Below are positions 16,274 through 25,430 of a stretch of 64,000 nucleotides of DNA, piece after piece. The notes beneath the pieces were generated by a model. The model ran no database searches and had not been told where the DNA came from. It was given only the letters and a program-made list of their open reading frames with translations. This DNA is from Candidatus Krumholzibacteriia bacterium (GTDB lineage Bacteria > Krumholzibacteriota > Krumholzibacteriia > LZORAL124-64-63), in the NCBI GenBank assembly GCA_016744705.1, contig JADGDU010000022.1, positions 16,914-80,913 of the forward strand, read 5' to 3'. Numbering within the stretch: position 1 is the stretch's first letter; every line of letters begins with the position of its first letter. The translations under genes were made by a program, and so were the position numbers.

Positions 16274-17245
16274 ATGCGTCTTGATTTGCGAGCTCCTTCC
16301 TGGGCCACCCATTTGCTGAGTGACCAAGATGATTGGACCAAAGCGCCGGTGCCCGTGGCTCAGATGAAGCCTTTGGAACTGCCTGATGATGCGTATTTTG
16401 AGTATGCCTATATGGATCAGGCCGGCAAGCGTCGGCCTGATCCTGAAAATTCCAATCCGATCCTCAATCCCTGGTGGGATTTTGCCAGCAATGTTTGCGG
16501 ACCTCTCTACAAACCCGACCCCTATTCTCAAATTTCGGGCGAGGCTCCGGCCGGACAGGTTGTCCGCCTCAATCTCGAATCCAAGTTACTAAATCAGACC
16601 CGCCGTTTACTGATCTACTCTCCGCCGGGAATGGCCAAAGCCTCTTTGCCGCATATTCTGTTTCAGGATGGAAAGGCATACTTCGGTTGGGGCAAGGTTC
16701 CTCAGGTCATGGATCGGATGCTCCAGAAGGAGCTCATTGGTCCCGCCCATCTTATTTTTGTACCCCCCAACCAGCGCACTGATGAGTATGCCTTCAATGC
16801 GTTGTATCAGCGATTTCTCATGGAAGAGTTGCTGCCATTTGTGGAAGACCGGGTGCCCTGTGACGGGCGACGGGCTGTTTGGGGTGCCAGTCTGGGGGGA
16901 TTGCTCAGTGCCCAGTTGGCCTGGGATAACCCCGGAATCTTTCAAAAAGTGGTGGCTCAGTCAGGTGCCTTCCTTTTTTCTGAGGATATGGATTTGAAAA
17001 ACCCGTTTGCGGGCAATGAATCATTTGTGAGGCGGATTCGCCAAGAACCAGCCCAGGATTTGAAGTGGCACCTGGATTGTGGAACGTTGGAGTGGCTCTG
17101 GGAAAGCAATCGCAATGTGGTGGCGGCTCTCGAAGACAAAGGCATGACTGTACGCTATTGGGAGCGCAACGCAGGTCATAATTGGGTCAATTGGCGCAAC
17201 GGATTGGCTTCGGCCATGACTTTTGTGATGGAAGATTGGAAATAA
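16274..17245 (+). CDS. Fes/esterase-D-like alpha/beta hydrolase
   Basis: A 323-aa serine hydrolase of the putative esterase (enterochelin esterase/feruloyl esterase) family. The nucleophile elbow is GASLGG (Ser about 212), the acid is in LDCGTLEWLWE, and the His is in the C-terminal GHNWVNWRNGL. The N-terminal region (1-110) resembles the E-set domain of Fes-like enzymes. There is no signal peptide, so it should be cytoplasmic, where Fes-type esterases cleave ferric siderophores; other ester substrates are possible. It is followed 16 bases later by a PepSY-like membrane protein, a family also linked to iron acquisition, but no siderophore receptor is in the window. Confidence 0.75.
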   Translation: MRLDLRAPSWATHLLSDQDDWTKAPVPVAQMKPLELPDDAYFEYAYMDQAGKRRPDPENSNPILNPWWDFASNVCGPLYKPDPYSQISGEAPAGQVVRLNLESKLLNQTRRLLIYSPPGMAKASLPHILFQDGKAYFGWGKVPQVMDRMLQKELIGPAHLIFVPPNQRTDEYAFNALYQRFLMEELLPFVEDRVPCDGRRAVWGASLGGLLSAQLAWDNPGIFQKVVAQSGAFLFSEDMDLKNPFAGNESFVRRIRQEPAQDLKWHLDCGTLEWLWESNRNVVAALEDKGMTVRYWERNAGHNWVNWRNGLASAMTFVMEDWK

Positions 17246-17261
17246 TGATGAGGTGTTGCAG

Positions 17262-17819
17262 GTGAATAAATTCCGCCATATCTGTCGTTGGTTGCACCAA
17301 CAACTTGGTTTTTTGGCCGTAGGGTTGGTTTTGGTTTACGGCATCAGTGGTATCGCTAATAACCACGCCCATCATTGGGATCCTAATTATTCTCAAGGCA
17401 CCGAAAATTTCATGATCGTTGCGCCGGGTAGTGGGCCCACCCAAGAAATCCAACCATTGGTGCTCGAGCGTCTGAAGCTGACTGAGCCGGTGGAAAACAT
17501 ATGGCGGGAAAGTGAAACAGAAATTCAGATTTTTGTGGAGAAGGCACAATACGATGTGAATTTGGCCACGGGGGCGGTGGTGAAAACCGGGCAGAAAAAG
17601 CGTCCCCTCCTTTATGATCTCAACGTCATGCACCGCAATGTTGGCAAAGCTCCATGGACCGGAATAGCAGATGCCTTCGCTGGTATCATGATTCTCTTGG
17701 CTCTCTCGGGAATCTTTTTAGTCAAAGGGCGCAAAGGGTTGAGTGGCCGAGGTGGCATCATGATGGCTCTGGGTTTTTTATTGCCAGTTGTCTATGCCAT
17801 CATGATGCACAATTCATAA
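17262..17819 (+). CDS. PepSY-associated membrane protein
   Basis: The protein has about 185 aa. An N-terminal helix (FLAVGLVLVYGISGIANNH) is followed by an extracytoplasmic PepSY-like segment of about 100 residues (NIWRESETEIQIFVEKAQYDV, VNLATGAVV), then two C-terminal helices (IADAFAGIMILLALSGIFLV and GGIMMALGFLLPVVYAIMM). The architecture is that of single-PepSY-unit PiuB/PepSY_TM proteins. GTG 17262 is preferred because GAGG lies 7-8 nt upstream; GTG 17253 is also possible. It follows the esterase gene at short distance and ends 3 bases before the convergent DinB-like gene. Confidence 0.75.
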   Translation: MNKFRHICRWLHQQLGFLAVGLVLVYGISGIANNHAHHWDPNYSQGTENFMIVAPGSGPTQEIQPLVLERLKLTEPVENIWRESETEIQIFVEKAQYDVNLATGAVVKTGQKKRPLLYDLNVMHRNVGKAPWTGIADAFAGIMILLALSGIFLVKGRKGLSGRGGIMMALGFLLPVVYAIMMHNS

Positions 17820-17822
17820 AAA

Positions 17823-18332
17823 TCAGTCGCCATAGGGCATGGGTGGAGTGTACTTCAACATGCGAGCATAGACAGCCAAGGAGCCCCGGTGGTGGGCTGT
17901 ATGCTCGGCAATGGCGGCGATGATGGCGGCACGAGGCTGGCCTCCCATAATCGGGCCTGGAGCCAAAGGCTGCATCATTTCTTCTGGCGTCTTTTGGGAG
18001 AGCGTTTCGGCGGCATGGTCCACACTTTGGGCCAGCCAGGTCATGGCGTCCTTCAGGGAGGTGCATTCTCTCACGCCCTGCTGGTGGCTTGCAAAATCCA
18101 AATCGAAACCCTCGGGGGAGAATCCTCCAACTATAAACCAGTCAATGGTCTGTGCTACATGAGCCACGTGTTGGGCAACAGTGAATTGGCCCGCAGTGGG
18201 AGCATATTCGGAATCATCTTCGCCAAAAACGCTACAGGTGCGGCTGAAAAACTGAAGAGCCTGTTTTACGGGGACAGCGAAGTGGTTGTTGCCCATGTTG
18301 TTATCATCTTTTTTCTGGTTTTCGGATGTCAT
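17823..18332 (-). CDS. DinB-like four-helix metal-dependent protein
   Basis: A 169-aa protein of the DinB/YfiT-like superfamily. Metal-ligand His residues are visible in QHVAHVAQTIDWF (about residue 55) and AEHTAHHRGSLAVYARM (about 143-157), the classical three-His arrangement. These small four-helix bundles include thiol-dependent transferases (bacillithiol or mycothiol S-transferases) and damage-inducible proteins of unknown activity. No partner gene is adjacent; it converges on the PepSY gene. Confidence 0.82.
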   Translation of the reverse strand: MTSENQKKDDNNMGNNHFAVPVKQALQFFSRTCSVFGEDDSEYAPTAGQFTVAQHVAHVAQTIDWFIVGGFSPEGFDLDFASHQQGVRECTSLKDAMTWLAQSVDHAAETLSQKTPEEMMQPLAPGPIMGGQPRAAIIAAIAEHTAHHRGSLAVYARMLKYTPPMPYGD

Positions 18333-18419
18333 GTTTAGCCTCTCCTGTGATTCTTCCGCAGTTGCCTCGGTAATTGAGTTTCAGGTTCAATAACTGTCTC
18401 TCATTGGAGGGGATTGTAC

Positions 18420-18473
18420 ATGGCTGGGCCGGTGCTGTCATCCCAAACATGGAGGGTCAAGGTGGGTGCTTGA
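18420..18473 (+). CDS. Possible 17-aa leader peptide upstream of lysine operon
   Basis: ATG 18420 is preceded by GGAGGGG with a 7-nt spacer and encodes 17 residues before TGA. It sits about 107 bases upstream of the lysine-ketoglutarate reductase start, within the leader. A partial hairpin TCAAG/CTTGA lies at its 3' end. No run of Lys codons is present (one Lys), so classical attenuation by lysine is not supported. Confidence 0.2.
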   Translation: MAGPVLSSQTWRVKVGA

Positions 18474-18579
18474 CTCCCCTGCCGGTGATGTCTAGCTTAG
18501 GCGAGAGTCGCGAGCCATGAGAGTTGGCTGGACGGCTCTTCTTTTCCATCAATTTCCGCACCGTTTCACAGGGGATACC

Positions 18580-19905
18580 ATGGGCGCAATCATTGGAATA
18601 CGCAGGGAAGATAAGAATAAATGGGAGCGCCGCGTGCCTTTGGTACCATCCGATCTCGCTGAACTGCAGAAAAATCACGATGTGGAATTCATCGTGCAGC
18701 CTTCCCCTATTCGGGTCTTCACTGATGATGAATTTCGCGCTGTTGGGGTGACGGTGGATGAAGATCTTTCCAGTGCCGACGTTATTTTTGCGGTGAAGGA
18801 AATCCCCTTGGCCATGCTCCTGGGCAAGAAGGCCTTCATTTATTTTTCCCACACCATCAAGGGCCAAGATTACAACATGCCCATGCTCCAGCATCTGCTT
18901 GATGAAGGAGCCACTCTCATCGACTACGAGCGCATTGCCGATGAGCAGAATCGCCGGCTTATTTTCTTCAGCATTCACGCTGGTTATGCGGGCATGATCG
19001 AATCGTTGGTTGCCCTGGGATTGCGTCTGGAATTGCAGGGACGCAAAACACCTTTGCTGGATATCAAACATGCTTATGAATATGAAAGCCTGGAAGCAGC
19101 AAAGAATCACCTGCGTGAAATTGGGGCCGTCATTGCAGACAAGGGAATGGGAGATCACTGCCAACCTGTGATTATCGGCCTGGCGGGATATGGCAATGTC
19201 TCCAAGGGCTGCCAGGAAATTCTGGAGTGCCTGCCCATCCGCACAATCACTGTTGGAGAATTGGCTGATACAGCCACGGCCACGGTGGAAGATGCAGGGG
19301 CTCTGGTGCAGGTCATTTTCCGTGAAGAAGATATGGTTGAGACAAAGTCTTCCGACGCCCAGTTTGTCCTGCAGGATTATTACCAACGTCCCGGCAATTA
19401 TCGTGGGGTTTTTGAAAAATACCTGCCACACTTGGACATGCTCATGAATACCATTTACTGGGAAGAAAAGTATCCCCGTTTGGTGACTCACAAATGGGCC
19501 AAAGCCAACTATGGGCCTGACAAAAACCCTCGCTTGCAGGTTATTGGCGATATCAGTTGTGATATAGAGGGCAGCATCGAGATGACTCTCAAGGCTCCTC
19601 AGCCTGATAACCCGTATTATGTTTATGATCCTGCCACCAAGAGCACCAGAGATGGCGTGGAAGGCCATGGCCCGGTGATCATGGCAGTGGATAATTTGCC
19701 CTGCGAGTTGCCCCGGGAATCATCTGAACATTTCAGCCGGATCCTGCGGGACATGATTGCTCCCCTGGCCCAGGTTGATTTTGGCGGAGACTTCGGGGGA
19801 CTGAATTTGCCCTCGTACCTGAAAAAAGCGGTGGTCACTCATCGTGGTGAGCTGACTCCCAACTATCATTACCTCCAGGATTTCCTGGACAAGGCCGGTA
19901 AGTAA
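18580..19905 (+). CDS. Lysine-ketoglutarate reductase (saccharopine-forming)
   Basis: A 442-aa AlaDH/PNT-fold protein that aligns along its whole length, from memory, with the N-terminal half of eukaryotic AASS: GIRREDKNKWERRVPLVP, FFSIHAGYAGMIESL, GYGNVSKGCQEILE, YWEEKYPRLVTHKWA and DISCDIEGSIE. The enzyme condenses lysine with 2-oxoglutarate using NADPH to give saccharopine. ATG 18580 is chosen because AGGGGAT precedes it and the match starts there; the frame is open upstream. It is the first of three same-strand genes forming a saccharopine pathway; 63 bases separate it from the saccharopine dehydrogenase gene. Confidence 0.88.
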   Translation: MGAIIGIRREDKNKWERRVPLVPSDLAELQKNHDVEFIVQPSPIRVFTDDEFRAVGVTVDEDLSSADVIFAVKEIPLAMLLGKKAFIYFSHTIKGQDYNMPMLQHLLDEGATLIDYERIADEQNRRLIFFSIHAGYAGMIESLVALGLRLELQGRKTPLLDIKHAYEYESLEAAKNHLREIGAVIADKGMGDHCQPVIIGLAGYGNVSKGCQEILECLPIRTITVGELADTATATVEDAGALVQVIFREEDMVETKSSDAQFVLQDYYQRPGNYRGVFEKYLPHLDMLMNTIYWEEKYPRLVTHKWAKANYGPDKNPRLQVIGDISCDIEGSIEMTLKAPQPDNPYYVYDPATKSTRDGVEGHGPVIMAVDNLPCELPRESSEHFSRILRDMIAPLAQVDFGGDFGGLNLPSYLKKAVVTHRGELTPNYHYLQDFLDKAGK

Positions 19906-19968
19906 TTCCGGTGGACGCCGTGGTTGCTGTCGCGCCACTGGCTAACCTGATATAGGCAAGGGGATGGG

Positions 19969-21294
19969 ATGAAGAAAGTTCTGGTGCTTGGTGCCGGCAT
20001 GGTGGCCGGACCCCTCATTCGTTACATGCTCGACCGTGAGTACAAACTCACTGTGACCAGCCTGGTCATTGAAGATGCCAACAAACTGGTGGGCGACAAT
20101 CCCAACGGTTCGGCCATGACTCTGGATCTGACTGATGAACCCACTCTGCATAAATTAGTGCAGGACCATGATCTGGTCATCAGTCTCGTCCCTTATGCTT
20201 TTCATCCCATGGTGGCCCGCCACTGTCTGGATGCCGGCAAAAACCTGGTGACGGCTTCTTATGTTTCTGAAGAGATGATGGCTCTGGACGCCGAGGCTAA
20301 AGAGAAAGGCCTGATCTTTCTGAATGAGATCGGCCTGGACCCGGGCATCGACCACATGTCTGCCATGCGTATCATTGACGATGTGCACGAACGCGGCGGA
20401 AAAATTCACCACTTTCGTTCTTACTGTGGTGGGCTGCCTGCTCCCGAAGCGGTGGACAACCCTTTCGGTTATAAGTTCTCCTGGGCCCCACGCGGGGTCT
20501 TGATGGCCAGCCGCAACGGAGCCACTTATTGGAATGATAATCATGTGGTCAAAGTGGAACCCGAACGCCTGTTCAGGGATATGCGCCTGCTGAATGTACC
20601 TGGTGCCGGGGACTATGAAGCTTATCCCAACCGGGATTCCCTCATGTACAAGGACATCTACAAGTTGGGTGGAGAAATTCGCTCCCTCTTCCGGGGAACC
20701 TTACGTTATGTGGGATGGAGTGATACTCTGTTCAACTTCGTAAAGTTGGGTATGTTAGACCCCGAGCTCCGTGAGAGCAAAGGCATGACCTGCGCAGACT
20801 ATATGCGAGTTTTGCTGGAAGCTGAACCTGGTGCCGACCTGCGGTTGGTTGCAGCCCAACGTCTGGGCATAGCCGCCGATTGTCTGCCAGCCTGGAACCT
20901 GCACTGGCTTGGGCTTTTCAGCGATCGCCCCATTGGCAAAGATCAGATTTCACCCATGGACCTGCTGGGTGATATCATGCTGGAAAAACTGTCATACAAA
21001 CCGGGCGAACGGGACTTGGTGGTGCTTTTCCACGAGTTCAAAGCTTGGTTTGAAAAAGACAACCGTTACGAATCTCTGACATCGACGCTGGTGGATTATG
21101 GCGTGCCTCACGGAGACAGCTCCATGAGCCGAACAGTCTCGTTGCCAGCAGCCATTGCAGCCCGCCTGATCCTGGAAGGAAAAATTCCCCAGCGTGGCGT
21201 GCTGCGACCAGTGCACCCGGAAATCTACAATCCGGTTCTGGATGAACTGGAAGAATTGAATATCGTTTGTAAAGATGAGAGCATGTCCTTATAG
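19969..21294 (+). CDS. Saccharopine dehydrogenase (glutamate-forming)
   Basis: A 441-aa protein. The N-terminal Rossmann motif VLVLGAGMVAGPLIRYML is followed by DLVISLVPYAFHPMVARHC, NEIGLDPGIDHMSAM and YCGGLPAPEAVDNPFGYKF, and LFRGTLRYVGWSDTL, matching the C-terminal half of eukaryotic AASS and fungal Lys9. It oxidises saccharopine to glutamate and alpha-aminoadipate semialdehyde. AGGGGATGGG lies before the ATG. Being downstream of the reductase and upstream of the ALDH7 gene, it completes the conversion of lysine to alpha-aminoadipate. The two AASS halves are separate genes here. Confidence 0.9.
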   Translation: MKKVLVLGAGMVAGPLIRYMLDREYKLTVTSLVIEDANKLVGDNPNGSAMTLDLTDEPTLHKLVQDHDLVISLVPYAFHPMVARHCLDAGKNLVTASYVSEEMMALDAEAKEKGLIFLNEIGLDPGIDHMSAMRIIDDVHERGGKIHHFRSYCGGLPAPEAVDNPFGYKFSWAPRGVLMASRNGATYWNDNHVVKVEPERLFRDMRLLNVPGAGDYEAYPNRDSLMYKDIYKLGGEIRSLFRGTLRYVGWSDTLFNFVKLGMLDPELRESKGMTCADYMRVLLEAEPGADLRLVAAQRLGIAADCLPAWNLHWLGLFSDRPIGKDQISPMDLLGDIMLEKLSYKPGERDLVVLFHEFKAWFEKDNRYESLTSTLVDYGVPHGDSSMSRTVSLPAAIAARLILEGKIPQRGVLRPVHPEIYNPVLDELEELNIVCKDESMSL

Positions 21295-21327
21295 GATGCT
21301 GGACACGAACTTTTGGAGGAATAGAAA

Positions 21328-22875
21328 ATGGCCAAAGCAAAGAAAATAACCAAGAATCAGATCTTCCGGGCCCTAGGCCTGAAGTCGAAGATGAAGGGTG
21401 CCAACTGTGGCGGCGAATGGTTCGCCACCAGCAAAGATTATCTCAAAACTTACAGTCCCACCACGGGCGAGCTTTTGAGCACCATCGAACAAACCAGCCC
21501 CAAAGATTATGACCTGGTCATGAAACAGGCTCAGGCGGCATTCCTGGAATTCCGTTCCATGCCAGCACCTCTGCGTGGGGAAATTGTCCGCCAGGTGGGC
21601 GAGGCCCTGCGCGCCAAAAAAGATATGTTGGGCGCCCTGGTGAGTTTGGAAATGGGTAAAATCTACACCGAAGGATTGGGCGAAGTTCAAGAGATGATCG
21701 ACATCTGCGACTTTGCCGTGGGCATGAGCCGGAATCTGAGCGGCCCCACCCTGCAGAGCGAACGCCCTAAGCATCGTATGATGGAACAGTGGCATCCCCT
21801 GGGTGTCATCGGCGTTATCAGTGCTTTCAACTTTCCCGTGGCTGTGTGGGCCTGGAATACAGCTTTGGGCTGGATCTGTGGCGACAGTGCTCTATGGAAA
21901 CCATCCAGCAAAACCCCTCTGTGCGCCATTGCCTGCCAGAACATTGTCAACGAAGTATTCAAGGCCAACAAATTGCCTGAGGGCATCAGTTGCGTCACCG
22001 TGGGCAGTGGTCGAATTGTCGGCGAAAAACTGATCAACGACAAGAATATCCCTATGGTTAGCTTCACCGGCTCAACAAAAATGGGCAAGCGCATCGGTGG
22101 CGTGGTGGGCGAGCGCCTGGGACGCACCATCCTGGAACTGGGTGGCAACAATGCCGTCATCATCAGCGAGAAAGCCGACCTCACCGGAGCTCTGGCCAGC
22201 GCCTTCTTCGGTGCCGTGGGTACCGCCGGCCAGCGTTGCACTTCCACACGCCGGCTGATCATTCAAGAGACTGTTTACGACAAGTTCGTCAAGAAGCTTG
22301 TGGCCAATTACAAGAAGGTTGCCATTGGCGATCCACTGGATCCAGCAACTCTGATGGGCCCCCTCATTGATGAAGGTTCCGTGAAAGATTACGAGAATGC
22401 CATCGCCGCTGCCAAGAAGCAGGGTGGTAAGGTTCTGTATGGTGGTAAAGTGCTCAAGCCTTTCGGCGCGGCCACTTTTGTACAGCCCACTATCATTGAA
22501 ATTGCCAACAAGGCAGAGATCGTACAACACGAGACCTTTGCTCCGATCCTGTACATCATGAAGTACAAAAAATTGCCCCAGGCCTTCAAGCTGCACAACG
22601 ATGTGCCCCAAGGTCTGAGCAGCGCCATCTACACCGACAGCGTGAACGAGGGCGAGGCTTTCCTGAGCTTCCTGGGTAGTGATTGTGGTATTGCGAACAT
22701 CAACATCGGCACCAGTGGTGCTGAAATTGGTGGCGCTTTTGGTGGCGAAAAAGAAACCGGTGGCGGACGCGAAAGTGGTTCCGATGCCTGGAAACTTTAC
22801 ATGCGCCGGCAAACCAACACCATCAACTGGGGTGGCGAAGTTCACCTGGCCCAGGGTGTTGAGTTCAAGGCTTAA
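21328..22875 (+). CDS. Alpha-aminoadipate semialdehyde dehydrogenase (ALDH7 family)
   Basis: A 515-aa aldehyde dehydrogenase of the antiquitin (ALDH7) type. Visible features: ISAFNFPVAVWAWNTALGW, VSFTGSTKMGKRI, the catalytic Glu in LELGGNNAVI, nucleophile Cys304 in GTAGQRCTSTRRL, and the C-terminal NINIGTSGAEIGGAFGGEKETGGGRESG typical of ALDH7. It oxidises aminoadipate semialdehyde (or its cyclic piperideine form) to aminoadipate with NAD. GGAGGA precedes the ATG, 33 bases after the dehydrogenase gene. A strong terminator with a UUCG tetraloop ends the operon. Confidence 0.92.
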   Translation: MAKAKKITKNQIFRALGLKSKMKGANCGGEWFATSKDYLKTYSPTTGELLSTIEQTSPKDYDLVMKQAQAAFLEFRSMPAPLRGEIVRQVGEALRAKKDMLGALVSLEMGKIYTEGLGEVQEMIDICDFAVGMSRNLSGPTLQSERPKHRMMEQWHPLGVIGVISAFNFPVAVWAWNTALGWICGDSALWKPSSKTPLCAIACQNIVNEVFKANKLPEGISCVTVGSGRIVGEKLINDKNIPMVSFTGSTKMGKRIGGVVGERLGRTILELGGNNAVIISEKADLTGALASAFFGAVGTAGQRCTSTRRLIIQETVYDKFVKKLVANYKKVAIGDPLDPATLMGPLIDEGSVKDYENAIAAAKKQGGKVLYGGKVLKPFGAATFVQPTIIEIANKAEIVQHETFAPILYIMKYKKLPQAFKLHNDVPQGLSSAIYTDSVNEGEAFLSFLGSDCGIANINIGTSGAEIGGAFGGEKETGGGRESGSDAWKLYMRRQTNTINWGGEVHLAQGVEFKA

Positions 22876-22901
22876 TTGCCAAGTCGGCAAGGTTGAAAAA
22901 G

Positions 22902-22936
22902 AACCCCGCTTGTCTTCGGACGGGCGGGGTTTTTTT
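22902..22936 (+). terminator. Terminator of the saccharopine operon
   Basis: A 13-bp stem AACCCCGCTTGTC / GACGGGCGGGGTT (two G-T pairs) is closed by a stable TTCG tetraloop and followed by T7. Confidence 0.92.
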
Positions 22937-23044
22937 AGGGAAATTGGAATAAAATAGACTTCAGATGGGTAGACAAAGAAGAACCTTTAGAACATAATTG
23001 ACTAAAATACAAAAGCTTGGGTGATTTTGACGGGAGAAGATCAA

Positions 23045-23629
23045 ATGCAGCTATGGCTTTGGGCAGCGGGGCCACTGATCTTGGTGGTATACGGCGTTTG
23101 GATTTACAACCGATTTGTGAGACTGAATTTGCGGGCGGAAAACGCCTTCAGCGATGTTGATGTGCAACTCAAGCGCCGTTGGGACTTGGTGCCGTCCCTG
23201 GTGGAAGTGGTGCGCGGGTATGCTGGCCATGAGCAGGAAACGCTGCAGGAAGTCATCTCTACCAGGGGGCAGGTCATGTCTTCTCAAATGGAGGGGACTG
23301 GGCCTGAGCAGCGTGGTGTTCAGGAGGCAGAATTAGCCACAGTTTTACGAGGGCTTTTTATCCTGACTGAAAATTACCCAGCTTTGAAAGCCGATCAGAA
23401 TTTTCTCCAGCTGCATGAAACTTTGGTGGAAGTTGAAGACAATATTCAGTATTCCAGAAGATATTTCAACGCCGTTGTCCGCGATTTTAATACTCTACGC
23501 CAGAGCATCCCGTCTTCAATTGTCGGTGCCGCCACCGGTGTTCAACTGCTTGACTTTTTCCAATTCCAAAGCCATGAGCGTTCCGTACCTGCTATTGATT
23601 TGGATATTAATCCCGAGGTAAAATCATGA
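23045..23629 (+). CDS. LemA family protein
   Basis: A 194-aa protein with an N-terminal membrane helix (LWAAGPLILVVYGVWIYN) and the LemA core: YNRFVRLNLRAENAFSDVDVQLKRRWDLVPSLVE, repeated helical segments, and YSRRYFNAVVRDFNT near the C-terminus. LemA proteins are membrane-tethered helical bundles of unclear function. ATG 23045 has GGGAGA at suitable distance; GTG 23021 is a longer alternative. Its last 4 bases overlap the DUF2207 gene, the usual LemA partner. Confidence 0.9.
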   Translation: MQLWLWAAGPLILVVYGVWIYNRFVRLNLRAENAFSDVDVQLKRRWDLVPSLVEVVRGYAGHEQETLQEVISTRGQVMSSQMEGTGPEQRGVQEAELATVLRGLFILTENYPALKADQNFLQLHETLVEVEDNIQYSRRYFNAVVRDFNTLRQSIPSSIVGAATGVQLLDFFQFQSHERSVPAIDLDINPEVKS

Positions 23630-25362
23630 AGAGAATTTTTATTCTCTTGGGACTCCTCTCTCTGTTGGTTCCCGTTTCTGCCGTGGCCGACTCCGGTTGG
23701 GTCATCACAAATAACAAAATTGATTTGCAGATTCTGGACGATGGTGGTTTGGAAGTTACGGAAATAATCACCGCTGATTTTTCAATGTACAAACACGGAA
23801 TCATCCGCCTTTTGCCGATTCGTTATTCCGTTGGTTTGCACCAATACGCTTTGCGTTTGCGTCTGTTGGATGTCATCGATAAAAATGGGGATGAATATAC
23901 CAAACAGCTGAAAAACCAAGGCAACGCCAAACGGCTCCGCATTGGCGACCCCAACATATTTTTAAAGGGTGAGAATGTTTATGTGATCAGATACAGAGTG
24001 GATCGGGCCATACTATGGGAAGACGATCGCGCAATTTTACGTTGGAACGCTGTTGGTCTGGAATGGGATGTGCCCCATGAAAAGGTGGCTGTAACGGTCC
24101 ACCTAGCCTCACCGCTGGGCGATGATCAAATCCGTTATGATGCCTGGACGGGATACTACGGGTCAGTCGCACGCAATTACCAGGCCCAACGAAACAATGA
24201 TGGTTCTATCCGTTTCGAGGTTGAAGCTCTGAAGAGGCATGAAGGGATGACCGTTAGCATCTCCATGCCCGCTGAAAGCATCCAAAAACCAGGTTTTGGG
24301 AAACGTGCCGGTTGGTTTTTATTCGATAATTCCGGGTATTTGGTTTTCCCGCTGGTGGTTCTGGTTTGTTTGGGGATGTGGTTGTGGCGAGGACGTGATT
24401 TAGCAGGGCGTGGGACCATTGTCGTTCAATACGGGCCTCCTTCAGAATTCAATCCTACGGAAGTGGGCACTCTGTTGGATGAGCGGGTGGATTTACGAGA
24501 TATTTCGGCTACCATCATCAGCTTTGCCACACGCGGAATGATGAGTATTGAGTCCACTGCGGATGAACTCTCCTCTTCAGATGACAAGGTCATTTTCCGG
24601 AAAATCCACCGACCGGATGATCTCAACACCCACGAAGCTCTTCTCTTTGACACCATCTTTTGCACCGGCGAAAAAGTGAAATTGGAGGATCTAAAGGGGT
24701 CATATTACGCCATTTTGCCTCGAGTCCGTACTTTGGTTTATAAGGACCTGAGTAAACGTGGTTATTTCGATGGAAACCCGGAATCCCGGCGCAACCGTTT
24801 CCTGGGACTTGGCATTCCTATACTGCTGGGCGCTTTGGGCTTGCTGGGCCTGATCCAGCATCTGATGCTGGGACAAGTTTTTCTGTTTCCCATCATCCTC
24901 ACAGCCGTGCTCTCTCTTGGCGTGCTGATCTTTACCAGCCGTGCCATGCCCAGGAGAACCAGCAAAGGACGCCAGGTCTGGGAACATATCCGCGGCTTGG
25001 AAGAATACATCCAAAGAGCCGAGGCTACTCAAATCGCATCCGCAGAAAAAGTGGATGTCTTTGAGCGTCTCTTGCCCTACGCCATGATTTTGGGCCTCTC
25101 CGAAAAATGGGCGAATACCTTCGAAGGCATTTATTCCGAACCTCCGGCCTGGTACGCAGGGAAAAACCCCAGCCAAACCTCAACCCACGCGCTGACAAAC
25201 TATCTCAATGGCACGTCCGACAATATTCATAATGCCATGTTCACTGCCCCACGCACTGAGAGCTCTTCCAGTGGGGGTGGTGGGGGGTGGAGTAGCGGAG
25301 GCTTCTCTGGTGGTGGCTCCTCCGGCGGAGGCTTCGGCGGCGGCGGCGGTTCGAGCTGGTAG
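23626..25362 (+). CDS. DUF2207 membrane protein
   Basis: The protein has 578 aa. A signal peptide (residues 1-21) is followed by an extracytoplasmic beta-rich DUF2207 domain (about 25-220, starting W-V-I-T-N-N-K-I-D-L-Q-I-L). A membrane helix is at about 226-244 (YLVFPLVVLVCLGMWLW), then a cytoplasmic winged-helix-like segment, two more helices at about 390-430, and a cytoplasmic tail ending in a Gly/Ser-rich run with a terminal SSW. This layout, including the Gly-rich end, is typical of DUF2207 proteins paired with LemA. Function unknown; the 4-base overlap with lemA implies translational coupling. Confidence 0.88.
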   Translation: MKRIFILLGLLSLLVPVSAVADSGWVITNNKIDLQILDDGGLEVTEIITADFSMYKHGIIRLLPIRYSVGLHQYALRLRLLDVIDKNGDEYTKQLKNQGNAKRLRIGDPNIFLKGENVYVIRYRVDRAILWEDDRAILRWNAVGLEWDVPHEKVAVTVHLASPLGDDQIRYDAWTGYYGSVARNYQAQRNNDGSIRFEVEALKRHEGMTVSISMPAESIQKPGFGKRAGWFLFDNSGYLVFPLVVLVCLGMWLWRGRDLAGRGTIVVQYGPPSEFNPTEVGTLLDERVDLRDISATIISFATRGMMSIESTADELSSSDDKVIFRKIHRPDDLNTHEALLFDTIFCTGEKVKLEDLKGSYYAILPRVRTLVYKDLSKRGYFDGNPESRRNRFLGLGIPILLGALGLLGLIQHLMLGQVFLFPIILTAVLSLGVLIFTSRAMPRRTSKGRQVWEHIRGLEEYIQRAEATQIASAEKVDVFERLLPYAMILGLSEKWANTFEGIYSEPPAWYAGKNPSQTSTHALTNYLNGTSDNIHNAMFTAPRTESSSSGGGGGWSSGGFSGGGSSGGGFGGGGGSSW

Positions 25363-25391
25363 GTTGTGCCTCTGAAATTGTGTCTATCTCC

Positions 25392-25430
25392 AACCCGATT
25401 TGCCATTTCCCGGGCAAATCGGGTTTTTTA
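25392..25430 (+). terminator. Terminator of lemA-DUF2207 operon
   Basis: A perfect 13-bp stem AACCCGATTTGCC / GGCAAATCGGGTT is followed by a T run. Confidence 0.93.

Noticed and set aside
18457..19668. Long minus-strand open frame (about 400 codons) opposite the lysine-ketoglutarate reductase
   Set aside because: It is antisense to a clearly conserved gene, with no recognisable domain or SD; a codon-bias shadow.
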